Source of the DNA: an uncultured Pseudomonadota bacterium
GTDB taxonomy: Bacteria; Lernaellota; Lernaellaia; Lernaellales; Lernaellaceae
Assembly (NCBI GenBank): GCA_937967875.1
Contig: CALBTQ010000055.1
Location: forward strand, 1 to 5,987
Length of the DNA: 5,987 nt
Direction: 5' to 3'
In this document: piece by piece, positions 1-5,987 of the stretch
Position numbering within the stretch: the stretch's first letter is position 1
Layout of the letters: the number at the start of each line of letters is the position of its first letter
Program-made: the position numbers and the translations under genes
The notes under the pieces: generated by a model
Told to the model about the DNA's origin: nothing
Seen by the model: only the letters and a program-made list of their open reading frames with translations
The model's database searches: none

Positions 1-44
1 ATCGTATTCGGTGACTGGAGTTCAGACGTGTGCTCTTCCGATCT
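1..44 (+). other. Illumina TruSeq index adapter remnant (sequencing artefact)
   Basis: Bases 11-44 match the 34-base TruSeq multiplexing (read 2) sequence, beginning GTGACTGGAGTTC and ending CTCTTCCGATCT. The ten bases before it fit the layout of the i7 adapter: AT would be the end of the constant ...GAGAT arm, and CGTATTCG an 8-base index. Genomic sequence therefore starts at about base 45. The match is from memory of the adapter sequence. The identity of the index is inference. Any reading frame that begins in this stretch is artificial. Confidence 0.96.
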
Positions 45-120
45 ACCCGAGCCACGCCTTACTCCGTGCGGTTGGGCCGCCAGAGTAGGGCGGGCGCGGC
101 GGGCCTGTCAAGCAAGCGCG
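45..120. other. Short 3' flank of the operon; no clear terminator
   Basis: This is the only non-coding genomic stretch outside the operon, between the adapter and the stop codon of the MoxR gene. It is very GC-rich. The best structure is an imperfect inverted repeat pairing 74-81 with 98-105 (7 of 8 pairs, one G-G mismatch) across a 16-base loop. On the minus-strand transcript it is followed by AACCGCACGG rather than a run of U, so it does not meet the usual test for an intrinsic terminator. Transcription may end further on, beyond the contig, or by Rho. Confidence 0.4.
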
Positions 121-1104
121 CTATTTGAGCACCTTCTTGGCCACCTCGGCGAGGATCTCGTCGGTCTTCACGCCTTCGGCTTCGCCTTCGAACGACAACA
201 GCAGGCGGTGACGCAAGCAGATGTGCATCACCTCGCGCACGTCGTCGAGAGACACGCTGTAGCGGCCGTCCATCAGCGCGCCGACGCGGGCCGTGCGCAT
301 CAGGGCCTGACCGCCGCGCGGGCTGGCGCCGAAGCGGATGTACTTTTTGACCGTGTCGCCGGCCAGTTCCGACTCGGGGTGCGTGGCCAGAATCAATTTG
401 CCGATCGCTTCGCGCACGTGGTCGGGCACGGGCATTTCGGCGGCCAGACGCTGCGCGGCGAGGATCTGCTTGGTGTCCATCACGCGCGACGCTTGCGGAG
501 CGGCGACGCCGGTGGTCTGATCGAGGATTTTATTCAGCTCGGCGAGCTGCGGATAGTTAATGTAGATCTTGGTCAGGAAGCGGTCGACCTGCGCTTCGGG
601 CAGCGGGTAGGTGCCTTCCATCTCGATCGGGTTCTGCGTGGCGATGACGAAGAACGGCAGCTCCAGGTCATAGGTCGTGCCGGCCACCGACACTTGCCGC
701 TCCTGCATCGCCTGCAGCAGCGCCGACTGCGTCTTGGGCGTGGCGCGGTTGACCTCGTCGGCCAGGATGATCTGCGCGAAGATCGGACCTTTTTGGAACT
801 GGAAGGACTTATGCCCCGACGCGTTCTCGACGATCATGTTCGTGCCCAGGATGTCGGTGGGCATCAGGTCGGGCGTGAACTGAATGCGGCTGGTTTTGAG
901 CGCGAAGACCTGACCGAGGGTCTGGACCAACAGCGTCTTGCCCAGGCCGGGCACGCCTTCGATCAACGCATGGCCGTCGGCGAAAATGGTGCGCAGCAGA
1001 TCGCGCACGACCGTTTCCTGGCCGACGATCACCTTACCGATTTGCTCGCCGAGCTGCTTGTATTGCTGCGCAAACTCAGCCACGCGAGCCTTGTAGTCCG
1101 TCAT
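121..1104 (-). CDS. MoxR-family AAA+ ATPase
   Basis: This is a complete 327-residue protein, the usual length for MoxR ATPases. Visible motifs in order are Walker A GVPGLGKT (residues 50-57), Walker B IILADE (112-117, catalytic pair D116/E117) followed by VNR, sensor 1 ATQNP (155-159, N158), the EGTYPLPEAQVDRF block (163-176) typical of MoxR proteins, and sensor 2 GASPRG (259-264, R263). The C-terminal part (about 210-327) is the helical lid. No signal peptide or membrane segment is seen, so it should be cytosolic, and by family it probably forms a hexameric ring. Family knowledge: MoxR ATPases act in a chaperone-like way with VWA partner proteins, remodelling or loading cofactors into client complexes. 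The start is set by AAGGAGG nine bases upstream of the ATG. It ends with TAG and is the last gene of the operon seen here, just downstream of the double-VWA gene. All catalytic motifs are intact. The client is unknown. Confidence 0.95.
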   Translation of the reverse strand: MTDYKARVAEFAQQYKQLGEQIGKVIVGQETVVRDLLRTIFADGHALIEGVPGLGKTLLVQTLGQVFALKTSRIQFTPDLMPTDILGTNMIVENASGHKSFQFQKGPIFAQIILADEVNRATPKTQSALLQAMQERQVSVAGTTYDLELPFFVIATQNPIEMEGTYPLPEAQVDRFLTKIYINYPQLAELNKILDQTTGVAAPQASRVMDTKQILAAQRLAAEMPVPDHVREAIGKLILATHPESELAGDTVKKYIRFGASPRGGQALMRTARVGALMDGRYSVSLDDVREVMHICLRHRLLLSFEGEAEGVKTDEILAEVAKKVLK

Positions 1105-1113
1105 TGCTGCCTT

Positions 1114-1120
1114 CCTCCTT
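1114..1120 (-). promoter_or_regulatory. Strong Shine-Dalgarno site of the MoxR gene
   Basis: On the minus strand this reads AAGGAGG, a perfect seven-base match to the anti-Shine-Dalgarno core. It begins directly after the TAA stop of the upstream gene (1123-1121) and sits nine bases before the MoxR ATG (1104-1102). It fixes the MoxR start. It is clearly stronger than the sites before the two upstream VWA genes, which rely on overlap with the preceding gene. Confidence 0.88.
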
Positions 1121-3721
1121 TTAGCTGCGCCGGATGATGATCGCCACGAGCATCATCCCCAGGGCAACGTACAATAAATAGTTCCACAACGCCTTGCGCT
1201 GCGGGTATTCCATTTCCGGTTCGGCGAACATGTCCTGCGGCTGCGGATTGAATTTCCCGCGGCCGATCGTCGCGACCTTGCTCAGCAACGCGCGGTCGGG
1301 CTGCGTGGCCACGAACTCGCGCGGCGGGGTCAGGTGCACCTGGCCGATGCCCTGCGCGCGCGCCAACGCGCCGCCCTGCGGCTCGACGCGCAGCGAATGC
1401 GTGCCGAAGCTGCCGACCTCGAAGGTCCCCTCGTAGCCGCCGGCGCGCACTTGCGAAAGCGGCACTTCCAGCGGTTCGTTGTTGTCGTCTTCGCCACCCG
1501 CGGGTCGCGAGACGTGCACCACGAGGTTCAGGTCGTTGACGAAATTGCCGTACTGATCGGTGACGTCCACCGCCAGGCGCGCCTTGTCGTCCTCGGTGTC
1601 GGCGGTGATGCGATAATTGCGCAGCGCCAGGTCGGCCAGTGTGCCGCGCACGAGCTTGGTCATCAACGGGCCGTACTGGTTCCAGTTGCGCCACCTGGTC
1701 GCCCACTTGCCGCCCGAGTCGGTGGCCAGCACCGACACGCGTCCGAGGCCGTAGCGCCAGCGCACCAGCAGCGGTTCGTTGCGGTCGGCGGTGACGAACA
1801 CCTCGCTGGTCGGCTTGGGCTCGGAGCTGTTGTAACCGACGAGCTCGGGAATCGACTGCAGATTGAGGCCTTCGAGCAGGTCGCCTTTTTTAAGCAGCGT
1901 CGGTTTGATCTTCTTTTCGACGACGTTGGTCTTGGCGATCGTCTTGGTCTCTTCCAGGAAGATGCGCGGGATCTGCGTGAAATCTTCCGTGTAATAGAAG
2001 CGCCCGTGCCCGACCTCGGCGATTTTGTGCAGGTGCTTGCGGTCCGACTCCTGCCCCAGCGCCACGGTCGAGATGGTGATCTTCTTGCTGGCCATCCACT
2101 GGACGACGTGGCCCCACTGGTCGAAGGTCGTGATCGAAATGCCGTCCGAGAGCAGGATGATGTGCTTGACCTTGGCCTTGTCGTCCTTGAGTTTCTTATA
2201 CGCCTCGCTCACTGCCGGGTAGATCGACGTGCCGCCGTCCACGCCGAAGGAGCGCAGGCGCTCTTTCATCTTTTCCTTGTTCTCTTCCTTACCGACCTTC
2301 TGCAGCGGGATCGCCCAGCGCGGGAAGTCGTCGAAGAGAATCACGCCCAGCCGGCTGCGCTCGTTGAGCAGGTCGATGGTGTCGGACGCCGCCTGGATGG
2401 CCATGGCGAACTTGCGCTGGCGCGCCATCGAGGCCGATTTGTCGATGACCAGAATCAGCGTCACCGGATTGGGCTCGGTCTTTTTCTTTTCCTTGAACAC
2501 GACGGGCATCATGCGCTTGATGGGCAGCTTCTCCTTTTTCTTGCCCAGGTCGCCGCTGTTGGGCCCGCCGATGACCAGCACGCCGCCGCCCCCGGTTTTC
2601 GCGTAATCCAGCAGCGTCTCCTGCTGTCGGTCGGAAAGCTGCTTGTACTTGAGATCGGAGAGAATCACCTCGTCGTAGCCCAGCAGCGAACCCAACGAGG
2701 TGGGGATCTTGTCGCCGGTGGCCACGTTGACGCTCAGGCCCGCGTCGTTGAGCGCCTCGACCAGCGCGAGGTCAGCGTCGACGTTGTCGCCGAACAGAAT
2801 CACGCGCGGGCGCGCCGCGATGCGGATGGTCGCCGCAAGGCGGTTGTTGTCGGGATGCTGATCGTCCGCCGCGTCGATCTGGGCGGAGAAGGTCGCCGCG
2901 TTGACGCCGCTGACGGTCGATTCGGCTTCGAAGGCGTTGCGGCCCGGCGCGATGTTCACCGTTTCGTTGAACACCGACTTGCCGCCCTGGGTAATGTGCA
3001 GCCGCGCGGCGGTGGCGAAGTTGGCCACGACGACCACGCCGACCTTCACCCGTTCGCCGGGTCGCGCCGCGGCCGGAATGTCGATCGACTCGATGTACAG
3101 GTCGCGATCGTCGCGCGTGTCGAGCATCAGCGTGGACAGTTCGACGCCGTGCGCGGCGGCCAGCGAGGCCTCGGCGGCCAGGTCGCCGGCGGTCTGGTTG
3201 CCGTCGGTCAGCAGCACCGCACGGCGGGTGATGTTTTCCGGGAACAGGTCGATGGCCGCGTGCAGCGCGCGCTCCAGATGCGAACCGGGTTTCTGCTCCG
3301 GTCGCTGGATCGGCGGGGCGCCCGCGTCGGTGTTGGTGAGCACCTCGGGATCGCGGCCGAAGACGACCGTGCGCACGAACTCGGTTTTGGCCAGATCGTA
3401 CGCCTGCGCCACCCACCGTTGCGCGCGCTCGAATTCGCCGTCGGGAATCGAGGCGGAGCCGTCGACGAGCATCACCACGCCCAGTTTCTTTTCCTGCTTG
3501 GTGTAGCTGAGCCCGGCGGTCGACACGGCCAGCAGCGAGAGGGTGCCCAGCGTGACCGCGACCAGCAGGAAGCGTTGGCGGCCGGGCATCATCAGCCGGC
3601 TGCCGCGCGCCAGCAGCACCAGCGCGACGCCCGCGGCGAGCACGAACAGCGCCAGCCCCACCACTTTGAACGTGGCGACCGAGAAAGACAGTCCGCTTAT
3701 CGCATCAAGAAAGCTTGCCAT
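1121..3721 (-). CDS. Membrane protein with two VWA domains and a split GATase-like domain
   Basis: This is an 866-residue envelope protein of the Bat-like MoxR-partner class. Two transmembrane helices (about 16-38 and 50-71) are joined by an arginine-rich loop. Next come VWA domain 1 (about 80-205; MIDAS motif DGSAS at 87-91, LTDG at 171-174), a beta-rich Ig-like stretch (about 207-302), and a GATase-like Rossmann half (about 304-410, GGGGVLVIGGPNS). VWA domain 2 follows (about 418-595; DKSASM at 427-432, GGTS at 496-499, LSDG at 525-527). The second GATase-like half (about 613-690) holds PELVGY, PLLVRWRYGLGRV and LATDSGGKWATRW. A beta-rich region and a C-terminal helix (about 845-863) ending RRS close the protein. 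It contains no cysteine, so the amidotransferase nucleophile is absent and the fold is probably structural or ligand-binding. The start overlaps the upstream gene by 17 bases with no good ribosome binding site, which suggests translational coupling. A start at M44 would remove the first helix. Role inferred: metal-dependent binding partner of the downstream MoxR ATPase. Domain edges are estimates. Confidence 0.87.
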   Translation of the reverse strand: MASFLDAISGLSFSVATFKVVGLALFVLAAGVALVLLARGSRLMMPGRQRFLLVAVTLGTLSLLAVSTAGLSYTKQEKKLGVVMLVDGSASIPDGEFERAQRWVAQAYDLAKTEFVRTVVFGRDPEVLTNTDAGAPPIQRPEQKPGSHLERALHAAIDLFPENITRRAVLLTDGNQTAGDLAAEASLAAAHGVELSTLMLDTRDDRDLYIESIDIPAAARPGERVKVGVVVVANFATAARLHITQGGKSVFNETVNIAPGRNAFEAESTVSGVNAATFSAQIDAADDQHPDNNRLAATIRIAARPRVILFGDNVDADLALVEALNDAGLSVNVATGDKIPTSLGSLLGYDEVILSDLKYKQLSDRQQETLLDYAKTGGGGVLVIGGPNSGDLGKKKEKLPIKRMMPVVFKEKKKTEPNPVTLILVIDKSASMARQRKFAMAIQAASDTIDLLNERSRLGVILFDDFPRWAIPLQKVGKEENKEKMKERLRSFGVDGGTSIYPAVSEAYKKLKDDKAKVKHIILLSDGISITTFDQWGHVVQWMASKKITISTVALGQESDRKHLHKIAEVGHGRFYYTEDFTQIPRIFLEETKTIAKTNVVEKKIKPTLLKKGDLLEGLNLQSIPELVGYNSSEPKPTSEVFVTADRNEPLLVRWRYGLGRVSVLATDSGGKWATRWRNWNQYGPLMTKLVRGTLADLALRNYRITADTEDDKARLAVDVTDQYGNFVNDLNLVVHVSRPAGGEDDNNEPLEVPLSQVRAGGYEGTFEVGSFGTHSLRVEPQGGALARAQGIGQVHLTPPREFVATQPDRALLSKVATIGRGKFNPQPQDMFAEPEMEYPQRKALWNYLLYVALGMMLVAIIIRRS

Positions 3722-5564
3722 TTAAGAACAACACCATGTCCAGGGCGGCCAACAGCAGCGCCGCCAGAATCAGCCAGGGCGCGATCCGCTCGATCCCGCC
3801 GCGGCCGTCTTCGTTATCGAACGCCGGCAACGCGCCGGCCTGGGTGACGGTCAGATCGGATTCCTTGTCGTCCAGCAGGCTCGCCGCGAACACGCGCAGC
3901 GCGCCGGCATCGGCATACGAATAGAAGCCGGGCATCTCCGGACGGTACAGCGCGCGTCCGCCGCGCACGGCCACCGGAATTTTGTTTTCCAGCGGATCGA
4001 CCAGCACGACGCGCTCGCGACCCTCGGTGACGGTCAGATCGACGCGATCGCCGATGCGGTGGCCGGTGTCGATTTCACCCTCGGGTTTGCGCGAGAAAAT
4101 GTGCACCACGTTGTGGATGAAAATCGGGAAGGCGCTCTGCAACGGCAGGTCGGTCTTGGCCAGGTCGAAGCCCACGCCCAGCAGGAACGTGTCGCCGCGC
4201 GGCCGCAGCAGCATCAGCGCGCCGTCGAAGTGGCCCATGAGCACCACGTCGTCCTTGGCCGGCTTGAGGATGCGCGCCTCGTCGATCTGCAACGTGTCCA
4301 TCACCACGTGGCGCAACAGCGGGTGCCCCTCGGCCCAGCCGGTCATCGCCGGTTTCTTTTTTGTGTTCATCACCGCGAAGGGACCGCCGGGCGAGGGGTG
4401 GAAATACATCGCGCTGCACACCGGCTCCTGCGGCGGCGTGAAGCGGTCGAAGATCACCACGTCGGCGGCCGACGACAGCCCGTGGCGGTATTCCTCGGGC
4501 CGGATGCTGACCATGTCGATTTCCGGATTGAGCGCCAGCGCGTTGTAGAGGAACAGGTTCTTGTTCGTGACCAGCACGACCTTGGATTTGCGCGTGGGCG
4601 GTACGAAGGCGAAGGCCGCGTTGTCGCTGGCCAGCGCGTCGGGCGCGCCGTCGGCGAACTGCACCTTGCGCAGCAGCGCGGTGACCTTGCCGAAGGTGTT
4701 GAAGGGCAGACCGACGACCTGGTTGTGCGTTTCGCCGGGGCCCAGGTCGACGCGGTTGATCGTGATCGTGTTTTCGGGCGTGAAGATCGCCAGCTCGGCC
4801 GCGACCGGCTCGGCGGCGAAGTTGGTCACGCGCAACAGAGCGTCGTGCGCCTCGGTGAGGTTGAGCGTCTTGCGCACGTCGAAGGAGGTCAACGCCAGGT
4901 TGGGCAGCGTCTGCCCCACGCCGATCACGCCCAGTTGCACGTTTTCGACTTCCGGCGCGACGACCGTCTCGGGTTTGTCGGTCAGCACGTACAGATGCTT
5001 GGTGTCGTTTTCGCCCACGCCGGCGTAGGCGAAGCTGGAAAGCGCGTAGTCGATCGCCTCGGCGATTTTCGGCCGCGTGCCGGTCGGCTTGAGCTTGGTC
5101 AGCGCTTGTTTGAGTTCTTCCTGATTGCCGGTAAAGGGCGTGAGGGCGTCGATCTCCGCGGCGGCGGAGACGATCATCGCCCGGTCGCTTTCGCGCAGCG
5201 TGCTGATCATCCGCCAGGCGTCGCGTTCGGCTTGGCGCAGGCGCGAGGGACCGTCGCCGTGCGCGGCCATCGATTCACTGGCGTCGAAAATCAGCACGAC
5301 CCAGCGCCGCTGGAACGAGTCGGCCGGCGGGCGCGGATCGACCAGGGCGAGGCACAGCAGCAGAATCAGCAGCAGTTGCAACACCAGGCTGATCAGTTCC
5401 TTCCACAGCGAACGGCGCGAGCCCATGACCTTCTGCCAGATCAGCGTCGAACTGACCGCGCGGCCGCGGCGGGCCATGCGCAGCAGATAGATGAGGATCA
5501 CGGCGGCGGCCAACGCGCCGTAGAGGATGCCGAAGGTGCTCCAGCTGATGCCGTTGGCGATCAT
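3705..5564 (-). CDS. BatA-like membrane protein with VWA domain
   Basis: This is a complete 619-residue protein. The N-terminus carries the BatA/aerotolerance-regulator signature: a helix (8-28), a basic cytoplasmic-type loop RMARRGRAVSSTLIW (29-43), then a second helix (57-75, LISLVLQLLLILLL...) followed by DPRPP. A VWA domain follows (about 87-215) with an intact MIDAS: DASESM (94-99), TGTRP (161-165) and LTDKP (194-198). After it come an Ig-like beta stretch (about 220-320), a GATase-like region (about 327-493, with FLLGVGFDLAKTDLP at 460-474), another beta stretch, and a C-terminal helix (594-614). Family knowledge: BatA-type proteins are membrane VWA proteins encoded with MoxR and DUF58 genes; they are linked to stress or oxygen tolerance in some bacteria, but the biochemical role is unresolved. 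The ATG overlaps the TGA of the upstream DUF58 gene as ATGA, with a modest AGGGG (5580-5576) eleven bases before it. Its 3' end overlaps the next gene by 17 bases. It is intact. The exact function is not inferable. Confidence 0.87.
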   Translation of the reverse strand: MIANGISWSTFGILYGALAAAVILIYLLRMARRGRAVSSTLIWQKVMGSRRSLWKELISLVLQLLLILLLCLALVDPRPPADSFQRRWVVLIFDASESMAAHGDGPSRLRQAERDAWRMISTLRESDRAMIVSAAAEIDALTPFTGNQEELKQALTKLKPTGTRPKIAEAIDYALSSFAYAGVGENDTKHLYVLTDKPETVVAPEVENVQLGVIGVGQTLPNLALTSFDVRKTLNLTEAHDALLRVTNFAAEPVAAELAIFTPENTITINRVDLGPGETHNQVVGLPFNTFGKVTALLRKVQFADGAPDALASDNAAFAFVPPTRKSKVVLVTNKNLFLYNALALNPEIDMVSIRPEEYRHGLSSAADVVIFDRFTPPQEPVCSAMYFHPSPGGPFAVMNTKKKPAMTGWAEGHPLLRHVVMDTLQIDEARILKPAKDDVVLMGHFDGALMLLRPRGDTFLLGVGFDLAKTDLPLQSAFPIFIHNVVHIFSRKPEGEIDTGHRIGDRVDLTVTEGRERVVLVDPLENKIPVAVRGGRALYRPEMPGFYSYADAGALRVFAASLLDDKESDLTVTQAGALPAFDNEDGRGGIERIAPWLILAALLLAALDMVLFLNGKLS

Positions 5565-5987
5565 TTGACGAACTGCCCCTGCCGAAAAACGTTGAGGATC
5601 ATGTCTTCAAACGGAATCGAGGTATGCGCGTACAGGTAATGGCAGTGCAACCCGTGGCAGGTGTTGCGCAGCCGGTCGAGGTACGCGTTGTATTCGGTTT
5701 CGTAGCGGCGCAGCGCGCGATTGGAGATCGTCACTTGGTGCCGCTTGCCGGTTTCGCTGTCGGCCATGAGCACCGTGCCGCGCCACTTGGGCTTGGCCTC
5801 GTACTCGTGATGCAGGCACACCGCCGACAGGTCGAAGCCGCCGCTGTACACGCCTTTGAGTGCGCGCTCGTAGCCGGCCTCGTCCCTAAAGTCCGAGACG
5901 ATCACCGCCAGGCCCTTGGTGCGCGTTTTGGCGGTGAAGGTCGCCAGCGCCTTGAGCATGTCGGTGGTCGGCGTCGGCTCGAGTTTT
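5561..5987 (-). CDS. DUF58-family protein, 3' part only
   Basis: This is the C-terminal 141 residues of a protein whose start lies beyond the window; the family is usually around 300 residues. The frame stays open to the window edge (first full codon 5986-5984), and the residues before the first in-frame Met (KLEPTPTTD) fit the family, so that Met (5959-5957) is internal. Recognisable DUF58 features are TPTTDMLKALATF (5-17), the hydrophobic strand ending in VIVSDFRDE (28-36), a LMADSETG-like segment (73-80), RRYETEYNAYLDRL (93-106), and a C-terminal TSIPFEDMILNVFRQG segment. The DUF58 fold resembles VWA; its N-terminal metal-binding DxSxS motif would be in the missing part, while S31-D32 corresponds to the distal conserved Asp. 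No membrane segment is seen in this portion. DUF58 genes are nearly constant companions of MoxR and BatA genes. The stop codon overlaps the next start by four bases, which indicates coupled translation. Confidence 0.86.
   Translation of the reverse strand, partial: KLEPTPTTDMLKALATFTAKTRTKGLAVIVSDFRDEAGYERALKGVYSGGFDLSAVCLHHEYEAKPKWRGTVLMADSETGKRHQVTISNRALRRYETEYNAYLDRLRNTCHGLHCHYLYAHTSIPFEDMILNVFRQGQFVK

Noticed and set aside
74..105. Inverted repeat as an intrinsic terminator for the operon
   Set aside because: The stem has a mismatch, the loop is long, and no U-run follows on the minus-strand transcript. In such GC-rich sequence a repeat like this is expected by chance.
28..1137. 369-residue open frame on the plus strand
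   Set aside because: It starts inside the adapter and runs in register antisense to the MoxR gene, whose motifs are complete.
1334..3847. 837-residue open frame on the plus strand, antisense to the double-VWA gene
   Set aside because: It is in exact codon register with the sense gene, so it stays open wherever the sense gene lacks TTA, CTA and TCA codons, which are rare in GC-rich genes. The product is low-complexity (rich in Arg, His, Gln, Val) with no domain, while the sense protein has clear motifs.
1121..5564. Possible frameshift or gene fusion behind the unusual double-VWA protein
   Set aside because: The frame is unbroken, domain order is continuous, and VWA inside a GATase-like fold is a recognisable architecture for this class, so no error or recent fusion is needed.
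4059..5639. 526-residue open frame on the plus strand
   Set aside because: It is an in-register antisense shadow of the BatA-like gene, with the same biased composition and no recognisable domain.
5957..5959. ATG as the start of a small 132-residue DUF58 gene
   Set aside because: The frame is open to the window edge, the preceding residues fit the family, no ribosome binding site is seen before this ATG, and the known family is much longer.
45..5987. Search for tRNA, CRISPR repeats, insertion sequences or defence genes
   Set aside because: Nothing fits: coding density is almost complete, there are no regular direct repeats, and no transposase, nuclease or attachment site is visible.

Overview
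The window is a GC-rich bacterial contig end carrying four tightly packed genes, all on the minus strand, so the operon reads from 5987 down to 121. Codon third positions are dominated by G and C. The two long proteins look like envelope proteins, with transmembrane anchors and large soluble domains predicted to be outside the cytoplasm. This gene family is common in Gram-negative groups such as Myxococcota and other former Deltaproteobacteria, Planctomycetota and Bacteroidota. No taxonomic marker is present, so the phylum is not settled. Bases 1-44 are not biological: they match the end of an Illumina TruSeq index adapter, which suggests a short-read assembly that was not fully trimmed.

Layout in transcription order: (1) 5987..5561, the 3' part of a DUF58-family gene whose beginning lies off the window; (2) 5564..3705, a 619-residue BatA-like membrane protein with a von Willebrand factor A (VWA) domain; (3) 3721..1121, an 866-residue membrane protein with two VWA domains, the second set inside a glutamine-amidotransferase-like (GATase-like) domain; (4) 1104..121, a complete MoxR-family AAA+ ATPase. 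The first two junctions overlap by 4 and 17 bases. The last is a 16-base gap holding a full AAGGAGG ribosome binding site. Bases 45-120 are a short 3' flank with only a weak hairpin. There is no stretch over 300 bases without a gene, no RNA gene, mobile element or CRISPR array, and no promoter; the promoter probably lies beyond 5987.

The set is a MoxR-DUF58-VWA (Bat-like) module. By family knowledge, the MoxR ATPase works as a chaperone-like motor with VWA partners that bind metal through MIDAS motifs; the client is not identifiable here. The class is known, so this is not a wholly undescribed system. The points worth a second look are the placement of the ATPase gene last, the parallel domain order of the two large VWA proteins, the complete absence of cysteine from the 866-residue protein, and the predicted placement of its sensor domains on the opposite side of the membrane from the ATPase.
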